64,000 nucleotides of DNA from Thiomicrospira sp. ALE5 (lineage in GTDB: Bacteria; Pseudomonadota; Gammaproteobacteria; Thiomicrospirales; Thiomicrospiraceae): positions 248,001 to 312,000 of the forward strand of contig NZ_FOYY01000003.1 in the NCBI RefSeq assembly GCF_900112445.1, given 5' to 3'. This document shows, one piece after another, positions 54,544-64,000 of this stretch. A program made the translations under genes and the position numbers. Below the pieces are notes generated by a model that saw only the letters and a program-made list of their open reading frames with translations, had not been told where the DNA came from and made no database searches. The stretch's first letter is position 1, and each line of letters opens with the position of its first letter.

Positions 54544-55116
54544 CTAGGTTTGCGGCTGCCGATCAAGATTAGATTTGTATTCGGCCACTCGCTCTGCTAA
54601 CTGGTCACGTAACGCTGTGGCTGTGGCTAACCCTAAATCCTGAACAAGTTTATCGGTGCTCCCCCAAAGGTAGGGTAAGCCTGGCACTTGTTTTTGTCCT
54701 TGCTGGTCAATCCAACCAAGTTCTTTAAGCTGTTGCAAGCTACTGCTGCTGACTTGTACGCCTCTAATTGCTTCAATTTCTGCTCGCGTAATCGGTTGCT
54801 TAATAACTAAGATAGCTAAAATTTCTAATGCAGCACGTGAGAGCTTTGGCGTGCGCTGAGGTTCAAACTGCGTTAACCAGGCCTGCTGCTCCGGTGACAA
54901 TATCAAACGCACCCCTGCTTGATTCGTTTTCAAACACAAACCTAATGGCTGTAACGCAGCGCTAAGGTTAATAAGCAGTCCATCCAGATTGAAGGGTTGC
55001 GAAGAGGTTGCGGCTAAATGCTGACGCAATGTACTTGGCTGCAAAGGTTCATCGGCGGTAATGAGTAACGTCATCAACTGCGCTTGTAAAGGGTTAAAGC
55101 TATTGAGTTGACTCAT
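54544..55116 (-). CDS. scpB: Segregation and condensation protein B
   Basis: ScpB is a winged-helix partner of ScpA in the SMC condensin. The 190-residue protein has the two winged-helix parts and the conserved LEILAILVIKQPITRAEIEAIRGVQ segment followed by LPYLWGSTDKLVQDLGL. It begins within the last four bases of scpA. The SMC protein itself is not encoded in the window. Confidence 0.93.
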   Translation of the reverse strand: MSQLNSFNPLQAQLMTLLITADEPLQPSTLRQHLAATSSQPFNLDGLLINLSAALQPLGLCLKTNQAGVRLILSPEQQAWLTQFEPQRTPKLSRAALEILAILVIKQPITRAEIEAIRGVQVSSSSLQQLKELGWIDQQGQKQVPGLPYLWGSTDKLVQDLGLATATALRDQLAERVAEYKSNLDRQPQT

Positions 55117-55946
55117 GATGCTACAGCCTCAACCTCTAACCACTGATCAGCTTCGTGTTGAAAAAGCTGTACCCGTCGCTGCCGCCATAATTCTAGCAGC
55201 GCAATAAAGGTGACCACCAAACCGGGTTTACCTTCATTGCTAATCATTAACTCTACAAGCGATAGCCTTTGAGCGGGTCGTTTGGCTAGACATTGCTCAA
55301 TATAAGTGATCTTCTGACTGATTAATATTTTCTCCTCACCCACTCTATGAGGTTTGACTAGCGCTTGGCGATTAATAACCCGGCTCATTGCTTGCCATAA
55401 ATCTGCCATAGCAATATTAGGCGTTGATGGCGTTTGCTGCGCAGTTAAGCTTTCTACCTCTTCCCAATCAGGCACAAGCGTCACCGGATAATCAGCATGA
55501 GCCTGGGTAACCCATTCAGCTAACCATGATGCACTATGTTGATAGGCTTGATACTCCAATAACTGTTGCATCAAGGCTTCACGGGGGTCTTCTTCGAGTG
55601 GTTCGTCATCTATTGCAGGCGGCTGGGGCAACAAAATGCGTGACTTAATCTCTGTTAGCCAGGCTGCCATGTAAAGATACTCGGCTGCTAGCTCCATATC
55701 TAATTCCTGCATCATGCCTAAGTAGACTTGATATTGTCGGGTAATCTCCACCACGGGTATGTCAGCAATATCAAAACGATTCACCTTAATCAGATAGGAA
55801 AGTAAATCCAGTGGCCCTTCAAAGGTTTCAAGCAGCACCTTAAGCGCTTTAGGTGGGATATATAGATTTTTAGGTAATCGGGTGATCGGTTCACCCTTAA
55901 CCCAGGCTAAGGGTAGTTCTAACTGAACAGGTAAATCTTCGTTCAC
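55113..55946 (-). CDS. scpA: Segregation and condensation protein A
   Basis: ScpA is the kleisin that bridges SMC heads. The 277-residue protein has the N-terminal LLETFEGPLDLLSYLIKVNR, EYLYMAAWLTEIKSRILLP and a C-terminal winged helix (FIALLELWRQRRVQLFQHE). It overlaps scpB by four bases and follows the M50 protease gene by one base. Confidence 0.94.
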   Translation of the reverse strand: MNEDLPVQLELPLAWVKGEPITRLPKNLYIPPKALKVLLETFEGPLDLLSYLIKVNRFDIADIPVVEITRQYQVYLGMMQELDMELAAEYLYMAAWLTEIKSRILLPQPPAIDDEPLEEDPREALMQQLLEYQAYQHSASWLAEWVTQAHADYPVTLVPDWEEVESLTAQQTPSTPNIAMADLWQAMSRVINRQALVKPHRVGEEKILISQKITYIEQCLAKRPAQRLSLVELMISNEGKPGLVVTFIALLELWRQRRVQLFQHEADQWLEVEAVAS

Positions 55947-55947
55947 C

Positions 55948-56610
55948 TTAAACCCCTATCAAACTTAGCATAAACCGATAGGTTGCTTGATAAGGCCCGC
56001 TGAGTAGCAAACTTACCACGCCCAAGACCACAAGACCGAGTAAAATAAATAAACCAAATGGCTCTAACCGGTTGTATTGCCATGCGAGCGGCTTGGGAAG
56101 CACAGCCGACACCAAACGGCTACCGTCTAACGGTGGAATAGGCAATAAATTTAGCAACATTAGAATGATATTAATGCTCAGCCCAGCAATACCTGAATAA
56201 ATTAAAAATTGTCCAATATCTGGTTGACTGTCAACGAACATAAAACCCAGTTTGAGTACCAAGGCCCAGGCAACAGCCATGATTAAATTCGCCGCAGGCC
56301 CAGCGATTGCGACTACGGCCATATCTCGTTCGGGGTGTTTAAAATTACGTGTACTTACCGGTACGGCTTTTGCCCAGCCAAAAATAAAACCACCCAAAAA
56401 TAACAAAGCCGCCGGCACCAATAGAGTTCCAATAGGATCGATATGTTTAATCGGGTTCAGCGTAACCCGTCCCAGCATTCGAGCCGTTTTATCGCCCAAC
56501 TTCTCGGCCGCCCAACCATGCGCTGCTTCATGCAAAGTAATAGCAAAAATAACTGGTAGTGCCCAAATAGCCAATAACTGCATAAAATTGAGCTCATTCA
56601 TTGCCATCAT
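55948..56610 (-). CDS. Site-2 protease family (M50) membrane protein
   Basis: The 220-residue inner-membrane metalloprotease has the HExxH zinc motif in ITLHEAAHGWAAEKLGD (about 22-38) and the second motif LLPIPPLDGSRL. It is the short form without PDZ domain, typically found next to scpA. Its physiological substrate is unknown. It begins within the last codon of yciO (four-base overlap). Confidence 0.92.
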   Translation of the reverse strand: MMAMNELNFMQLLAIWALPVIFAITLHEAAHGWAAEKLGDKTARMLGRVTLNPIKHIDPIGTLLVPAALLFLGGFIFGWAKAVPVSTRNFKHPERDMAVVAIAGPAANLIMAVAWALVLKLGFMFVDSQPDIGQFLIYSGIAGLSINIILMLLNLLPIPPLDGSRLVSAVLPKPLAWQYNRLEPFGLFILLGLVVLGVVSLLLSGPYQATYRFMLSLIGV

Positions 56611-57230
56611 TCGTCAAACACTCCTTGCCCTTGGCGGATCAAAACGGGGATATCATCGGTGAAGTCAATAATAGTTGTAGGCTCAAAGCCACCAAATCCT
56701 CCATCAATTATGACATCCAATTGCGATTCTAAAGCTTCTTTTATTGACCAGGCATCCGCCATGGGTAGCGTATCACCCGGCAGGATTAAAGATACCGACA
56801 TCAATGGCTTATCGAAGTAACTTAATAACATTTGACACACTTTATTAGGTGATACACGTAATCCAATGGTTTTGCGTTTTACGTTTTGCAGACGTCGCGG
56901 TACTTCGCGACTCGCAGGGAGTAAAAAAGTATAAGGACCGGGTAAATGGGCTTTTAAATAGCGAAACTGAACATTACCGACCTTAGCATAGTGAGACAAA
57001 TGACCTAAATCTGGGCACATGAGTGTGAAATCATGCTTATCATCTAGGCGGCGAAGCTGGCGAATTCTTTCTGCGCCTTCCTTATTGTCAAGCAGGCAAC
57101 CAAGTGCATAACCTGACTCGGTTGGAAAGGCGACAATCCCGCCAGCCTCTAATCGCTCAACGGCTTGTGTGATAAGACGTGATTGAGGGTTTTCAGGATG
57201 GACTTCAAAATAGATACACTGCTTTGCCAT
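56607..57230 (-). CDS. yciO: YciO-type Sua5/YrdC family protein
   Basis: The 207-residue protein belongs to the YrdC/Sua5 superfamily of threonylcarbamoyl-AMP synthases used for tRNA t6A. The sequence follows YciO rather than TsaC: HPENPQSRLITQAVERLEAG, PTESGYALGC, HDFTLMCPDL and VPRRLQNVKRKTIGLRV. YciO is a weakly active paralogue whose role is unclear. It sits between the PHP phosphatase gene and the M50 protease. Confidence 0.88.
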   Translation of the reverse strand: MAKQCIYFEVHPENPQSRLITQAVERLEAGGIVAFPTESGYALGCLLDNKEGAERIRQLRRLDDKHDFTLMCPDLGHLSHYAKVGNVQFRYLKAHLPGPYTFLLPASREVPRRLQNVKRKTIGLRVSPNKVCQMLLSYFDKPLMSVSLILPGDTLPMADAWSIKEALESQLDVIIDGGFGGFEPTTIIDFTDDIPVLIRQGQGVFDE

Positions 57231-57257
57231 AAAGGTTTCTTTTGTTAGAGGTTTAAA

Positions 57258-58094
57258 TTAATCATTTAGCCAGGCCTGCTGAATTGGCGTCACGCCCGCT
57301 GGCAATGGCGCGAGGGCACCTAATTGACGCCAAGTTTGTTCCGGTCCGTGATAATCAGAACCTACCGATGCAAAAAGATCATGTCGCTTGGCTCGATCAG
57401 CCATGCCAATCGCTTCAGCGCTAGCAAACTTTTGTGTGACAACTTCTAAACCGCTACCACCGGCTAATTTAAAGTCAGTTAATAAGCCATTTAGTTTGCG
57501 ACTGGTTAGCCTATATTTTCCAGGGTGAGCCAATACAGCTTGCCCGCCCGCTGCATTTATCACATCTACAACTTCATCAAGTGCGGGCCAATTAGCGGCG
57601 ACATATCCTATTCGACCCTGCTTTAAAAACTTATCAAATGCATGATTAATTGATTTTACATATTGCCGCTCAACTAATATCTGCGCAATATGTGGGCGTC
57701 CCACCACACCCTCGGCTACTAATTCTTTTAGTCTGGATGCCATGCAAGGATGGCCGCGCTGCTGTAAACGCAGGTTAATTGCGTCGGCACGTTGCCAGCG
57801 TAATGCGCGTATTTTGGTCAACATCGCTTGTAAGCTGGCATCATCTACCGCCATATTTAAGCCCACAATATGTATCGTTCGGTTTTGCCATAACGCCGAT
57901 ACTTCTACACCACTAATTAGATCAAACCCTTGTTGTTGTGCATAAGGTAGTATTTGTTCATAGCCTGCCGTTGTGTCATGATCGGTTATCGCTAAACTAT
58001 CGAGTTGATTTTTTATTGCTAAATCAACGATGCTTTTTGGGCACAAGCTACCATCCGATGCTTGGGTATGACAGTGAAAATCTACTTTATTCAC
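57258..58094 (-). CDS. PHP-domain phosphatase of the YciV/RNase AM type
   Basis: The 278-residue protein starts with the metal-binding motif DFHCHTQASDG, followed by AITDHDTTAGY, GVEVSALW and C-terminal GSDYHGPEQTW, the full PHP set. E. coli YciV acts as a 3',5'-nucleotide phosphatase and 5'-3' exoribonuclease on small RNA ends. Its place next to yciO and opposite yciB-yciI is the same cluster as in enteric bacteria. Confidence 0.9.
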   Translation of the reverse strand: MNKVDFHCHTQASDGSLCPKSIVDLAIKNQLDSLAITDHDTTAGYEQILPYAQQQGFDLISGVEVSALWQNRTIHIVGLNMAVDDASLQAMLTKIRALRWQRADAINLRLQQRGHPCMASRLKELVAEGVVGRPHIAQILVERQYVKSINHAFDKFLKQGRIGYVAANWPALDEVVDVINAAGGQAVLAHPGKYRLTSRKLNGLLTDFKLAGGSGLEVVTQKFASAEAIGMADRAKRHDLFASVGSDYHGPEQTWRQLGALAPLPAGVTPIQQAWLND

Positions 58095-58194
58095 CCGGCT
58101 CCTTTCTGCAATTCACTTTATTTAGGCTGTTATTATAACCAGTTAGCTTATAGAATAACGCACAACCTTAAATAACCATGAGATTCATGCTTAG

Positions 58195-58794
58195 ATGAAA
58201 ATATTATTCGACTTATTTCCTGTCATTCTCTTTTTTATAGCCTATAAAATGTACGACATTTATATAGCAACCGCTGTGGCTATCGTAGCGACCATTGTAC
58301 AGGTAGGCTACTTGTATGCGCGCTACCGCAAAGTGGAAAAAATTCACTTAATTACCCTCGCCCTTATTGTCGTTTTAGGGGGAGCAACCATCCTATTGCA
58401 AGATGAAGCTTTTATTGCATGGAAGCCGACCATTGTAAACTGGGGCTTTGCAGCGGTTTTCTTAGCTAGCCATTACATGTTTGGCAATAAACCGATCGTT
58501 CGTCGCATGATGGAAGGGTTAATTCAAATGCCTGATCAGGCTTGGATACGCTTGAGCCATATGTGGACGGCCTTCTTTGTCTTCAGTGGTGTGATAAATC
58601 TATGGGTGTACTACAATTTTTCATTAGACGCTTGGGTAAACTTTAAACTCTTTGGACTCATGGGACTAACCTTTGCATTCATCTTGATACAGGGGATCTA
58701 TATTAGCCGCTATGCTCAGCAAGATGAGAGTGAGGAATCGACGGATAAATTGACTGAAGAATCCACTCAACCGGCCGATACTAAAAAAGATTAA
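58195..58794 (+). CDS. yciB: Inner membrane protein YciB (septation protein A family)
   Basis: This 199-residue protein has five membrane helices and the family motifs LFDLFPVILFFIAYKMYDIY near the start and FGNKPIVRRMMEG, PDQAWIRLSHMW in the middle. YciB is involved in cell envelope and division functions in E. coli. Its acidic tail (QDESEESTDKLTEES) is unusual but harmless. It heads a plus-strand group with yciI and the LexA-like gene. Confidence 0.93.
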   Translation: MKILFDLFPVILFFIAYKMYDIYIATAVAIVATIVQVGYLYARYRKVEKIHLITLALIVVLGGATILLQDEAFIAWKPTIVNWGFAAVFLASHYMFGNKPIVRRMMEGLIQMPDQAWIRLSHMWTAFFVFSGVINLWVYYNFSLDAWVNFKLFGLMGLTFAFILIQGIYISRYAQQDESEESTDKLTEESTQPADTKKD

Positions 58795-58821
58795 TACAGC
58801 ACCATAGTGTAAGGAGTAGCA

Positions 58822-59112
58822 ATGTTATTTTCGATAGTCGCTCAGGATGTAGCTGATAGTTTGCCAAAACGCCAAAGCGCCCGACCCAATCACTTAGCTC
58901 GCTTAGAAGCACTTGATGCAGAGGGGCGCCTGATTTTAGCGGGACCTCATCCACTTCTTGATGGCCAAGAAGGATTCAGTGGCAGTTTAATCGTTGCTGA
59001 CTTTGCTTCATTTGAAGAGGCTACCCAGTGGGCCGAGGATGATCCTTACGTTGCTGCCGGCATATATGACGCCGTTGAAGTTAAACCGTTTAAACAGGTG
59101 TTTCCAAAATGA
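58822..59112 (+). CDS. yciI: YciI-family protein
   Basis: This 96-residue single-domain protein matches Yci[24 protein letters not shown] and [18 protein letters not shown], with the conserved His-Asp type active site (the RP-H-L region). The role in the cell is unknown. It lies 27 bases after yciB, with AAGGAG before its start, and its stop overlaps the next ATG by four bases. Confidence 0.92.
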   Translation: MLFSIVAQDVADSLPKRQSARPNHLARLEALDAEGRLILAGPHPLLDGQEGFSGSLIVADFASFEEATQWAEDDPYVAAGIYDAVEVKPFKQVFPK

Positions 59113-59570
59113 GCAAACTCGCCTACCTGATACCCAAACGTCAACAAAAACTCGCTTTTGATGGCAATGCTGCATTTGAACTAATGGATGAAGAGTGGAT
59201 CGATATTCCTCTAGTAGGCTGGACCTACGCTGGCGAACCCCGCCAAATGGAATTGGATTATGACTCGGTTAGCGTTCCCAAAAGCTTGGTTAAAAAAGAA
59301 ACCTTTGCCTTAAGAGTAAAAGGTGACTCGATGATAGATGAAGATATTTGTGATGGCGATATTGTTATAATCGAGCGCTGTAATTCTGCTGAAAACGGTG
59401 AGTCAGTGGTGGTTCGCATTAACCAAGAAGAAATTACCATGAAAAAACTTTTTATTGAAGCTGATGGGGTGCGTTTACAACCAGCCAATACTGAAATGAA
59501 AGCCATTTTTTTAAAAAACCAAGACATTGAAATTCTCGGTATTGTCCGTGGCATCTTACGCCCTAGTTAA
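59109..59570 (+). CDS. LexA/UmuD-like S24 protease without DNA-binding domain
   Basis: This 153-residue protein carries a complete LexA-type S24 domain. The self-cleavage site [12 protein letters not shown] has Ala41-Gly42, Ser74 is the nucleophile in [10 protein letters not shown], and Lys112 lies in ITMKKLF. The first 35 residues replace the winged-helix DNA-binding domain of LexA and show no such fold. UmuD has a similar build but a Cys-Gly site, and no umuC is adjacent. The start overlaps the yciI stop (ATGA), which argues against a truncated longer gene. It could respond to RecA-like signals and release an N-terminal peptide. Confidence 0.82.
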   Translation: MSKLAYLIPKRQQKLAFDGNAAFELMDEEWIDIPLVGWTYAGEPRQMELDYDSVSVPKSLVKKETFALRVKGDSMIDEDICDGDIVIIERCNSAENGESVVVRINQEEITMKKLFIEADGVRLQPANTEMKAIFLKNQDIEILGIVRGILRPS

Positions 59571-59578
59571 TATTTTAT

Positions 59579-60097
59579 ATGAACAATAGCTTAAATAATC
59601 TGACACTGTTAGTCTGTGGTGGCACCCTTGACAAGGATTATGACCCCCTAACAGGCGAACTCACTTTTAGTCAGAGTCACTTACCTAAACTACTTGCAGA
59701 AGCCAATCATACCTTAAATATTACCCTCACTAACGTCATGCTAAAGGACAGCTTAGCAATGAATGATGCCGATCGTGAACGAGTTTATCAGGCTTGCTCA
59801 GCGGCGATAAATTCAAAAATTGTGATCACGCATGGCACGGATACTATGCCCCACACTGCAGCTTATTTAGCTGAACGCATCGATCAATTAAAGAATAAAA
59901 CGCTTGTTATTACTGGTGCAATGCGCCCATTTCAGCTCGGCCAATCAGATGCCAGCTTTAACCTTGGTAGTGCGCTGATGGCGGCACAACTTTTGCCAGC
60001 AGGCGTTTATATTGCAATGAATGGTCAGATTTTTTTAGCCAATCAAGTTCAAAAAGATCGTTCACGCGGTGTCTTTGTAACAGACCTGCATACCTAA
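59579..60097 (+). CDS. Short asparaginase-domain protein
   Basis: This 172-residue protein corresponds to the N-terminal domain of asparaginases. It has the first catalytic threonine in CGGTLDKD (about 16), THGTDTM (84-90) with the second Thr-Asp pair, and ITGAMRPFQ. The C-terminal domain, which helps form the active site between subunits, is missing, and the lysine usual near the second motif is not seen. Stand-alone versions like this are known in proteobacteria, so it is probably a real short family member and not a broken gene. Confidence 0.8.
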   Translation: MNNSLNNLTLLVCGGTLDKDYDPLTGELTFSQSHLPKLLAEANHTLNITLTNVMLKDSLAMNDADRERVYQACSAAINSKIVITHGTDTMPHTAAYLAERIDQLKNKTLVITGAMRPFQLGQSDASFNLGSALMAAQLLPAGVYIAMNGQIFLANQVQKDRSRGVFVTDLHT

Positions 60098-60123
60098 CGT
60101 ACACCATTAGGTTTAGCTCTTTA

Positions 60124-61035
60124 ATGCTGCCCATTACCCTTGCCTATTTAGTGGTCATTCTGATCTGGACTACGACGCCTTTAGCGATTCAATGGAGTGG
60201 CGAAGCAGACTGGTTTTTTGGCGTAGCTGCGCGATTAATTTTAAGTGCGCTCATTATCCTGCCACTCATCATACTATTTAAACAACAACGTTTTGATCTC
60301 AGCTGGCCAGCCATGAAGGTATATGGTGCAGCATCGCTCGGCTTGCTAGGCGGAATGACACCTGTCTATTGGGCAGCCCAAACCATGCCATCTGGATGGA
60401 TTGCGTTAATTTGGGGTATGAACCCCATTGTCACGGGATTATTAATTTACTTTGTCTTACAAACAGAACGCTTAACACTGGCCAAGTGGTTGGGTATCGG
60501 TGTCAGTGTTGCTGGTTTAATGGTACTTTTTATACCTAACCTTGAATCTGCTTCTGCACAAGACCTCCTGTTCCAAGGGCTTATTGTTGCGTTAATCGGG
60601 GTCTTTTTTCACTCATTAAGTACGGTTCTGGTTAAAAAAACCGCTCATAACCTCCCCCCTTTGCATGTCGTGACAGGGGCACTATGGATCACGAGTATTG
60701 TGTTTTTAATGTTTAAACCCACTGTGTTACTAGACTGGCCAGAACTTTCAACGCGAACGAGTTGGGCTTTAGGCTATCTGATCTTTGTGGGTACAGTTAT
60801 CGGCTTTGCGCTTTACTATTATGTTCTTAAACACCTTGATGCATTAAGGTTAGGGATGATTCCGATGATCACCCCCGTGTTTGCAGTGGCACTGGGGGTC
60901 TGGATAAATGAAGAGCAGCTAAGCCTAGCGGTGATTCTTGGCGCAATTTTAATAGTAGCAGGCCTGCTACTATTCGAGTTAGAAAGATTTTATCGGCTGT
61001 TCAACCAGCGCCGGCAAACCCGATTAAAGCCTTAG
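60124..61035 (+). CDS. EamA-family (DMT) transporter
   Basis: This 303-residue inner-membrane protein has ten hydrophobic helices in two EamA repeats (AYLVVILIWTTTPLAIQW at the start; ALGYLIFVGTVIGFALYYY in the second half). Members export or exchange small metabolites; the substrate cannot be told. Its stop codon overlaps the stop of a tiny convergent gene by four bases. A palindrome copy (60959) lies in the last helix and encodes AGLL. Confidence 0.9.
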   Translation: MLPITLAYLVVILIWTTTPLAIQWSGEADWFFGVAARLILSALIILPLIILFKQQRFDLSWPAMKVYGAASLGLLGGMTPVYWAAQTMPSGWIALIWGMNPIVTGLLIYFVLQTERLTLAKWLGIGVSVAGLMVLFIPNLESASAQDLLFQGLIVALIGVFFHSLSTVLVKKTAHNLPPLHVVTGALWITSIVFLMFKPTVLLDWPELSTRTSWALGYLIFVGTVIGFALYYYVLKHLDALRLGMIPMITPVFAVALGVWINEEQLSLAVILGAILIVAGLLLFELERFYRLFNQRRQTRLKP

Positions 61036-61141
61036 AAACGACCCGGACGCCGTGGGGATTTACCCATTGTTTTGCGCATAAATTTATTGACCAGCTGCAT
61101 AATGAAACGGCGCAACATCATTTTAATAAATGGATTATTCA

Positions 61142-61142
<1 letters not shown>
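61032..61142 (-). CDS. 36-residue basic Met-rich small protein coupled to darP
   Basis: Directly after darP the stop and a new start overlap as TAATG, with GGAG five bases upstream inside the end of darP. The frame encodes 36 residues, beginning MNNPFIKMMLRRFIMQLVNK and ending GKSPRRPGRF, with five internal methionines and a strongly basic charge. An amphipathic helix is likely. Function is unknown; its coupling to a ribosome-assembly factor and basic nature would suit an RNA- or ribosome-associated peptide. The evidence is only sequence context. Confidence 0.55.
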
Positions 61143-63779
<2,637 letters not shown>

Positions 63780-63789
63780 CTATTTACTA

Positions 63790-64000
63790 TCACATGCGCT
63801 TGGTTTCATAGTCAAGCGCGCGCTCACGCATTGCTTGTAAATCCGTTTCACGAATCATACGACGTTCCATATCATACATCCGACCACGCAAGCTTTGTGA
63901 TACGCGTCGCGCTGTCAGAATCAACTCGTCCATCGCACGAGGCGCTTTAATGTGAGTAGGCAGTTGTAAAATAATCGCAATGCCCGCGGTGCTGGCACCC
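63790..64000 (-). CDS. zipA: Cell division protein ZipA, C-terminal part (partial)
   Basis: The last 69 codons of a gene that continues beyond the window. The visible residues (AIILQLPTHIKAPRAMDELI, TARRVSQSLRGRMYDMERR) match the end of the FtsZ-binding domain of ZipA. The protein anchors FtsZ to the inner membrane during division. Its position directly upstream of ligA agrees with the usual zipA-ligA order. Stop TGA at 63790-63792. Confidence 0.8.
   Translation of the reverse strand, partial: GASTAGIAIILQLPTHIKAPRAMDELILTARRVSQSLRGRMYDMERRMIRETDLQAMRERALDYETKRM

Overview
The window is chromosomal DNA of a gammaproteobacterium. Gene order supports this: uvrC-pgsA followed by tRNA-Gly/Cys/Leu, zipA-ligA, scpA-scpB-rluB, and yciO/PHP opposite yciB-yciI. 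The moderate GC content, TolC, RelA and LigA families, and a complete nitrate assimilation operon would suit a Thiomicrospira/Hydrogenovibrio-like sulfur oxidiser, but the genus is only an inference. Almost all of the window is densely packed coding DNA with many 4-14 bp start/stop overlaps. I see no prophage, intact insertion sequence or CRISPR array.

Layout. 0-3.1 kb: the end of a membrane protein, xseB-xseA and dusA. 3.2-5.5 kb: a tightly coupled operon of a BFD-like ferredoxin, an RNase J-type nuclease and a flavodoxin, followed by an EAL phosphodiesterase. 6.8-22.6 kb (minus strand): nasR, then a leader with a clear ANTAR antiterminator/terminator pair, then nrtA-nrtB-nrtD, a FAD reductase, nirB-nirD, nasA, cysG, a TrpD2/YbiB protein, moeA and mobA. 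Nitrate is imported, reduced to nitrite by NasA and to ammonium by NirBD. CysG makes the siroheme for NirB, and MoeA/MobA help make the molybdenum cofactor for NasA. 22.7-30.5 kb: sbcCD and a group of poorly characterised envelope proteins. 30.5-34.2 kb: rmlB carrying an in-frame palindromic insert, three tRNAs, pgsA, a MOSC protein and a small XRE regulator. 34.2-35.9 kb: a divergent Wzz operon with three operator-like inverted repeats. 36-46 kb: uvrC, an S49 peptidase, ppiC, relA, and gnd-zwf-pgl. 46.2-46.7 kb: a four-tRNA cluster. 46.7-64 kb: housekeeping genes, including cysM, scpAB, ligA and the end of zipA, plus a LexA-like protease without a DNA-binding domain.

The most striking feature is not a gene. 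The palindrome CAGGCCTG occurs about 52 times by hand count, roughly once per 1.2 kb, where chance predicts about one. Most copies extend to ASCAGGCCTGST (S = C or G). They lie mainly inside genes and in several reading frames. This resembles the HIP1 palindrome of cyanobacteria and is the best candidate here for an undescribed genome-wide system.
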